DNA of 64,000 nt from Henckelia pumila (lineage: Eukaryota; Streptophyta; Magnoliopsida; Lamiales; Gesneriaceae): contig NC_133121.1 of assembly GCF_033568475.1 (NCBI RefSeq), positions 131,844,375-131,908,374 on the forward strand. The letters are read 5' to 3'. A model generated the notes under the pieces. That model was not told the DNA's origin and searched no databases. It worked only from the letters and a program-made list of their open reading frames with translations. Positions 58,526 through 64,000 of this stretch are shown here, one piece after another. The stretch's first letter is position 1. Every line of letters starts with the position of its first letter. Both the position numbers and the translations under genes were made by a program.

Positions 58526-58747
58526 AAATACGGACACGAAGCACAAAAATATCGAAATTTCGACATACCGTACCGAATTTTTTTTGATATATTGACATTT
58601 TTTCAGTATAACAAATTTTTTTTCGATATCTATACGGTTTCAATATGAATTTTTTTCATACCTAAATTTCAGAATTTCGGTATTGGTATCGGTGTGAATT
58701 TTTTTTATACCGATATTTTTGTTACGGTATACCGAAAACCTACCCCT
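58526..58747. repeat. GGTATACCG-type repeat, copy d
   Basis: Contains GACATACCGTACCGAA and ends TTACGGTATACCGAAAACC then TACCCCTG. It matches copy c in layout. It lies directly against the left edge of the FAS1 copy 3 duplication. Confidence 0.6.
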
Positions 58748-59321
58748 GTTAATGCATAACCTCAACCAGGAACATGATAATTGTGACATGAATCCTTGCC
58801 CATAATTAGAGAAGAATTTTATTAGGTAACTCTGATTTAAATCTTTAACATCTTCTCTGGGCCCCGTTCCACTTTGGGTTGGGCCAGACTTAATTGAGAT
58901 TTTATTTGTTGGTGTTGGCCGGGCTTTAAACCTACAACATAACCATACCTATTTGTTGCCCTAGCCGACTTCATCTTCACTCTCAACCAGCTCAGAGGTA
59001 CGAAAATGAGAGATTTTATTTAGTTTTCTACGAAATCAAACGGGGATCTCCTTCTACGACTTCCGCCTCCATCGCCAGCAGAGCTGCTTTGTTTCCAACT
59101 AATTCTGCTTCCATCCGTGTAATCCGTTTCTTTCCGATTTTTTTTTTGGTTGTGTTGCATGACTTCTTTGTTTCCAATTACTTTACTTTTGGCGATTTTA
59201 TCAATCCATTTGTCTTTCTCGATTATCTATGGTTTGTGTCAGGAATTCTTCAACTATTAGTTGATTTTTTGGAGTTTTCCACAATTCTACTACAAGAAGC
59301 TTAAACAAATTAATCAAGGAA

Positions 59322-59922
59322 ATGAGAAGAAGAACAAGAAGAAAAGTTGGGGTTTACAAATTGAAAATTGTAGTAAAATACTTGTGTATATTGGGTTTTT
59401 CCTTGTTCATCATCGCACAAATTTTGTCTCAACTTCAACTCACAACTTCAAAAAAATACCATTTCTTGGCCCGAATTGAGATCCTCAAAGCGCGACGATG
59501 CAAAATTTGGTGAATTGGGTGAAGCAGTGATCAACATGTTACCCGAAGATTTGGCTTTCACTCTGTTTCTACCTTCGGAGAGAGCATTGGAGCGTGATTT
59601 GAGATTGATGGGAGAAAATGCAAACCAATCATTCGCAATACTCACACGAGTGCTGGGGTTCTTAGTCGTGCCCAGATGGATTCGGGTTGCGGATTTGGAG
59701 GTGGGGAAGGAGTTGATATGCGATTCTGTATCGGGATTTCGTTTGTACATCACCAAGGATTCGAATCAAACAGTGTTCGTAAGGGGAGTGGCATCGGAGC
59801 TGGTGGATTTGAGCATGGGCAAATATAGCAACACTTTGGTCCATGTTATGGATGGAGTTGTTATGGACTCGGAATTTGAAGAATCCATGCGGCCTGAGAT
59901 TTTGATATATAATAAATTTTGA
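59322..59922 (+). pseudogene. FAS1 domain gene, copy 3, frameshifted
   Basis: Shares the extra A of copy 2, here in a longer A run (CTTCAAAAAAATACC, near 59450), so the anchor frame ends at 59513. The FAS1 domain is open from ATG 59476 to 59922 (148 residues), keeping HVMDGVVMDSEFEES. It shares with copy 2 the changes VVPRWIRVADL and FVRGVASEL and the altered C-terminus. The lesion predates the duplication of 2 and 3. Confidence 0.82.
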
Positions 59923-60376
59923 TAATTTTATGTCAATTTAAAGTCGACATTGATTGATTTTGGTCTCCGCATGGCGCAACAGGGTCCTGACACGTGACAA
60001 AAATACATTAAGATGAAAAAAAATATTAGAAATAAAAAAATTATAATTATTTTAAAATAACTTCATCTAAACAAATATATATACAAAATCATTCGTCTCC
60101 GATTTTATCAAATGTCAGAACTATAGGAAGAATCGATCAAGTTTCATGACATGAATCCTAAGAAGCCAAAACCTCGTAAATGATTTTATTTTGTCTAGCG
60201 ACATACTAATCATATCCGTTTTGAAATTCCAATTACAACTACACTGAGTTATGGTTTCGAATCAATGTCTTTTCAATTTCACTCGATCGTTCGTGAACAA
60301 CTTACAAATAATTTTGTTATATATTCAAATTATGAACAAATATAAAATGATAATAAATTTGGTTTTTTTATACAAA

Positions 60377-60454
60377 TGGGGAGGGGTGGACTCGAACTCG
60401 AGTATCCGTCAATTGGCGGACTGATAAAACCAATTGATCTACAAGTTTGCCCCG
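60377..60454 (-). other. tRNA-like sequence, copy 3
   Basis: Same layout as copies 1 and 2, but box A is weaker (TAGATCAATTGG) and the D-arm region has changed. It still follows the FAS1 copy at the same distance. Confidence 0.35.
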
Positions 60455-60563
60455 TTTAAAAATTAGTTATAATAATTTTTTTATAAGTATCTGCAAACCG
60501 ATTTATATTCCCGAAAGCTATTGTAGATAAGCACATAAATAATTTTTTTTTCGTAATGCCCGA

Positions 60564-63226
60564 TGAAACGACCCTAACTCTATAATTATTAAATAAATAA
60601 ATATGCGGAAATTTTTTTTTTATACTTACTAAATAAAAGTTGTACATATATGCCCATACATATATGCACAGAATAAAAAGATTTAAAAATAAATAAATAA
60701 ATAAATAAATACTCAAATAAAATGCATTCTTTAATAAAATAAATATCTGAGTCTACATTTAATTAAAATACTGCCATGAGGAAATAATTAAAAACGGCAT
60801 GCACTAAAAATATTTTAAAAGTAACATTCCAAAACCCAACCACTGAAAAATACTTAAAATAAATGTAACATGCTGACATAAATAAAACATGCAATGTGAC
60901 ACAGACAACTATCACGGTCACGGGGTCACTGCATGTCCGCTCATACATCCTCGCCTCCGGTGGGTACAACCTCATCCTCAACGTACTCACCTGCACCATA
61001 TCAGTGTAGTGAGCCTAGAGGCCCAACATGCTAACATAACAAGGGTTTAAAATAATTTAAAACAATTAAATACTAATACATACATATACATGAATGAACA
61101 TGCTTGTAAATATCATAACATAACATAACATAACTTAACTTAAATAACATAGTACATAAACATTGTTGAGCAATTAATTTTCTAACATCGCATGGTTGTA
61201 TCCGTAGTGTAACCTTAAATCATACATTAAATACTGATCAGCGTGGGAACCAACGTACGTGGCGGTGACGAATCACCTCTTAAATTGGCAGTAAACTGCC
61301 CTTCAATAGTTCATATATGGGGACGAATCCCCCTTAAATTGTCACACTACTTCAACTTCCAACATAAAATATTTTATTATTGCTCAACCTTAAACATTTA
61401 ATTATGCATAAAATTATTTCATGAATGCATGCACTTAAATAAAATGTGTGTCCTTAATATATATTTAATTTAAATTTCTTACTAACATATAAATATTAAA
61501 ATAACTTCAATGCATAAAAATAATTAAATATATAATCAGGACACATGCAATTTTCTCATGGATGGTCCTGGACTGCTGGCCCTAACACTCAAGCTCATTT
61601 ACTTAAATCTGGCTCATTAACACTGAGACTGGCCCAATAACACTGAGACTGGCCCAATAACATACTTAAGCCCAATAAAAATTATTCTAAGCCCAATAAA
61701 GCATTCTAGGCCCAAAAAACAACTTAAACTGGCCCAATGGGCCCAAAAGCCCAAAGACTGGCCCAATAACTTTTATGGGCTCAAAAGCCCATAAAATTAA
61801 TGGACTAACTTAATTAAATTTTAAAAGCCCAAATAAAATTATTTGGGAGTCCAAATAATTTTATTTCAAATTAATTGACCCAAAAACCCATTAATTCATA
61901 AAATATTTTAAAAATAAAAAGACTCGAGCCCGGCCCACCGAACCCAAACCCGGACCAACTTAACCCGACCCACTACCCTATTGACCTGACCCGGACCACA
62001 AAACCGACCCGGACCCAACAGAAACCCTAGAACCCGACACCCTAGCCTCTACTCGGCTGCGGCCGTGAGCAGCAGCCACGGCCTGCTCCGGCCGCCCCTG
62101 GCCGGAGCGCCGCCGCCCAGATGTAGCCCACGTCTGGGCGGTCCTGACCTGACCCAGTCCCAGCCCCCATGCAGCCCCACGCACCGAGCCGTGGCCCTCT
62201 TCCTCGAAACCCTAGCTGCGCCTCCATCTGCCCTTCCAGCCCTCACCTGTTCGGCCGAGCCCAATCCAGCCCCTAGCCCAGCCATGGCTCGACCCTAAGG
62301 ACCCTACCAGACCTAAGAACCATCAGCCAACAGCCCTTGACCGATCCATGCCCAAAAGAACGTGAACATGAAATAAGAATGGGAAAATTCGAACTCCTCA
62401 AACCATAACACACTTGTTTTTCTGAAAATGCTTGAAAGAATCCAATGCATACACACACACACCGTTATACACTGATATAATACAAAGAAATAAAGAAGGG
62501 ATCATGCCTTTCACCGTAAAAATGAAGAGAAAACGAGCGTGAGACGATTCCGGGACGACGGGGGCGATGACAACCGACTTGGACCTTCAAAAACCGAGGC
62601 TATGGTGTTCTTTCTTGTGGGAAGCCGATGAAGATGATGAATGGAGGGGAGGGAGGCGGCTAAGAGGGGTAATCGGTTAAGGGTTTGGGGTAGATTAGGT
62701 TAGAGTTTTTATTTTAATAAAAATAGGTTTTTAGGATAATTAAAATACATAAATAAGGGTTTTTAAATTCAAAATATATAACTTAAAACTCTAACTAACA
62801 ATTAAAATCTGATAATAAATTTAACAATCCCGAAATACATAATTAAGGGAATTTTAAAAATACTAAAAAGTCAATATTTTGGCTTATTTTGAATAAAAAT
62901 GGACTCCTAAAATTATATAAAATTAAATACTAAAAATTTTGAGATAATAAAACTCAAAATAATATTTTAGGGCTCTAAAAAGGCTCATGAAATTAATTGG
63001 CTAGAAAGTTGTCATCTCGTCCGTCCACGGTCCCGTCTACGCGATAAAATAATTAAAATACTAACAATCATAAAATCACTAATTATGGGTTAAATGCTTA
63101 AAAAAAATAAATTAAATCATGCACAAATAATTCACATAATTATTTAACCCATAAATCAAAAATTTAAATAATTAAATATCCTAATTATGCATGCGGATTT
63201 ACGTATTTAAAATACCGGGTGTTACA
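60564..63226 (-). repeat. 3' LTR of a Ty3/gypsy element
   Basis: In element direction it begins TGTAACACCCGGTATT (63226) and ends GGGTCGTTTCA (60564), giving TG...CA ends and 2,663 bp. A polypurine tract and the pol terminus adjoin it. The interior includes a GC-rich, ACCCGACCCGG-bearing stretch (about 61920-62300) with no gene, and repeated ACTGGCCCAATAAC words at 61630-61760. The 5' LTR lies outside the window, so the target-site duplication (CCCGA at 60559-60563 on this side) cannot be tested. Confidence 0.85.
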
Positions 63227-63246
63227 ATTCTCCCCCCCCCCTCTTA
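63227..63246 (-). other. Polypurine tract of the gypsy element
   Basis: The minus strand reads AAGAGGGGGGGGGGGAGAAT directly before the LTR start TGTAACACC, the primer for plus-strand DNA synthesis. Confidence 0.85.
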
Positions 63247-63276
63247 AATTGAATTTCGTCCTCGAAATTAAAGTAC

Positions 63277-64000
63277 TTACCCGAACATCTCCTGGTAGCG
63301 AGTCCTCATGTCTGCCTCGGTCTCCCAAGTAACTTCCTCCTCTGAGTGATTCAGCCACTGGACTCTGACCATCGGTATGACCTGCGTCCTAAGTCTCCGC
63401 TCCTCCCTTGCCAAGATCCGCACTGGCCTCTCCTCATACACTAGATCTGGTGGCAGCTGTAAGGGCTCGAAATCCAACACATGCGACGGGTTGGAGACAT
63501 ATCTCCGAAGCATGGATACATGGAAAACGTTGTGCACTGCCGCTAGCCCTGGAGGTAGAGCTAAACGGTAGGCCAATGTGCCAACTCTCTCCAAGATCTC
63601 GAATGGCCCTATATACCTCGGATTAAGCTTGCCCCTCCGGCCAAAACGCGCTACTCCCTTCATCGGTGACACCTTCAGGAATACGTGATCACCTACAGCG
63701 AACTCCAAATCTCGTCGTCTGGCATCTGCATAACTCTTCTGCCGACTCTGAGCAGTCCTCATCCGATCTCGAATCTGAGTCACAATGTCAGCTGTCTGCT
63801 GCACAATCTCAGGACCCAGTAAAATCCGCTCACCAACCTCATCCCAATGCACAGGAGATCTGCATCTCCTCCCATACAATGCTGCATAAGGAGCCATACC
63901 TATAGACGACTGAAAACTGTTGTTATAGGTAAACTCCACTAATGGCAGTCTAGTCTCCCAAGAGCCCCGAAAATCAATGACACAAGCTCTCAGAAGATCC
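63277..64000 (-). CDS. pol: Ty3/gypsy integrase C-terminus with chromodomain-like tail, partial
   Basis: Open from the window edge to TAA-adjacent 63277. Visible: FTYNNSFQSSIGMAPYAALY and YGRRCRSPVHWDEVGE (end of the integrase core), VGDHVFLKVSPMKGVARFGR (GPY/F module, with NPRYIGPFEIL), VHNVFHVSMLRRY, then VRVQWLNHSEEEVTWETE, a chromodomain-like tail typical of chromoviruses that can guide integration to heterochromatin. The frame is intact here. Reverse transcriptase lies outside the window. The tail places it in the Tekay/CRM-type chromoviruses, clade not settled. Confidence 0.9.
   Translation of the reverse strand, partial: DLLRACVIDFRGSWETRLPLVEFTYNNSFQSSIGMAPYAALYGRRCRSPVHWDEVGERILLGPEIVQQTADIVTQIRDRMRTAQSRQKSYADARRRDLEFAVGDHVFLKVSPMKGVARFGRRGKLNPRYIGPFEILERVGTLAYRLALPPGLAAVHNVFHVSMLRRYVSNPSHVLDFEPLQLPPDLVYEERPVRILAREERRLRTQVIPMVRVQWLNHSEEEVTWETEADMRTRYQEMFG

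Larger units (their letters stand above)
58759..60533 (+). repeat. Segmental duplication, copy with FAS1 copy 3
   Basis: Closely matches 43589-45573 without the 197-bp MITE. It ends at GCTATTGTAGATAAG, exactly where the Tourist-like MITE begins in the other copies (ACCATCTCCAACC). Confidence 0.85.

Noticed and set aside
59089-59304. ORF upstream of FAS1 copy 3 as a separate gene
   Set aside because: It is leader sequence shared by the copies; the frame is not kept in copy 1 and has no recognisable domain.
62042-62298. Overlapping ORFs in the GC-rich block of the gypsy LTR
   Set aside because: High GC makes stops rare on both strands; the peptides are low-complexity and frames overlap in all directions.

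Overview
This is AT-rich nuclear DNA from a flowering plant. Genes have GT-AG introns, two plant-specific families are present (a RIQ/DUF1118 thylakoid protein and a nodulin-like MFS transporter), and most of the length is plant transposon DNA. The unusual ORF downstream of pol in the copia element resembles, from memory, hypothetical proteins annotated in Gesneriaceae (Lamiales). An asterid host is therefore plausible but unproven.

Layout. 1-1321: AT-rich DNA with a large palindrome (arms 28-367 and 564-905). 1322-13507: a complete but decayed Sirevirus-like Ty1/copia element on the minus strand. It has LTRs, a PBS, several purine tracts and gag-pol. Between pol and the 3' LTR it also carries a long sense ORF and two plus-strand (antisense) ORFs. 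13508-19888: non-genic DNA with MITEs and a nodulin-like MFS pseudogene (16627-16897). 19889-31814: three nested DNA transposons. An old minus-strand Helitron (RPA-like gene 19889-20376, 5' end near 31812) was apparently entered by a plus-strand Helitron (20662-31077). The helicase gene of that second Helitron is split by a CACTA element (24010-30547) with AAT target-site duplications.

32449-36470 is the most gene-like stretch: a decayed RIQ-like copy, an NRPB11 (RNA polymerase II subunit 11) gene lacking its last exon, a fuller RIQ-like gene and the 5' end of an unknown gene. 38970-45600 holds FAS1-domain gene copies 1 (intact) and 2 (frameshifted), each followed by a tRNA-like sequence. Copy 3 lies at 59322-59922. 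Copies 2 and 3 share the same one-base insertion, so they come from a later segmental duplication. 46897-47923 is one MITE nested inside another inside a third. 48338-49291 is a small unknown two-exon gene. 50075-51744 encodes the complete catalytic domain of a type I inositol polyphosphate 5-phosphatase on the minus strand. 52480-58750 is repeat-rich DNA. 60564-64000 is the 3' LTR and the end of pol of a Ty3/gypsy element running off the window.

The host genes do not form a pathway. The best candidates for real expression are FAS1 copy 1, the 5-phosphatase, and possibly the RIQ-like gene. The most unusual biology is the accessory module of the copia element: a long sense gene and a divergently oriented antisense gene sharing a 255-bp spacer with a TATA box and an E2F-like site.
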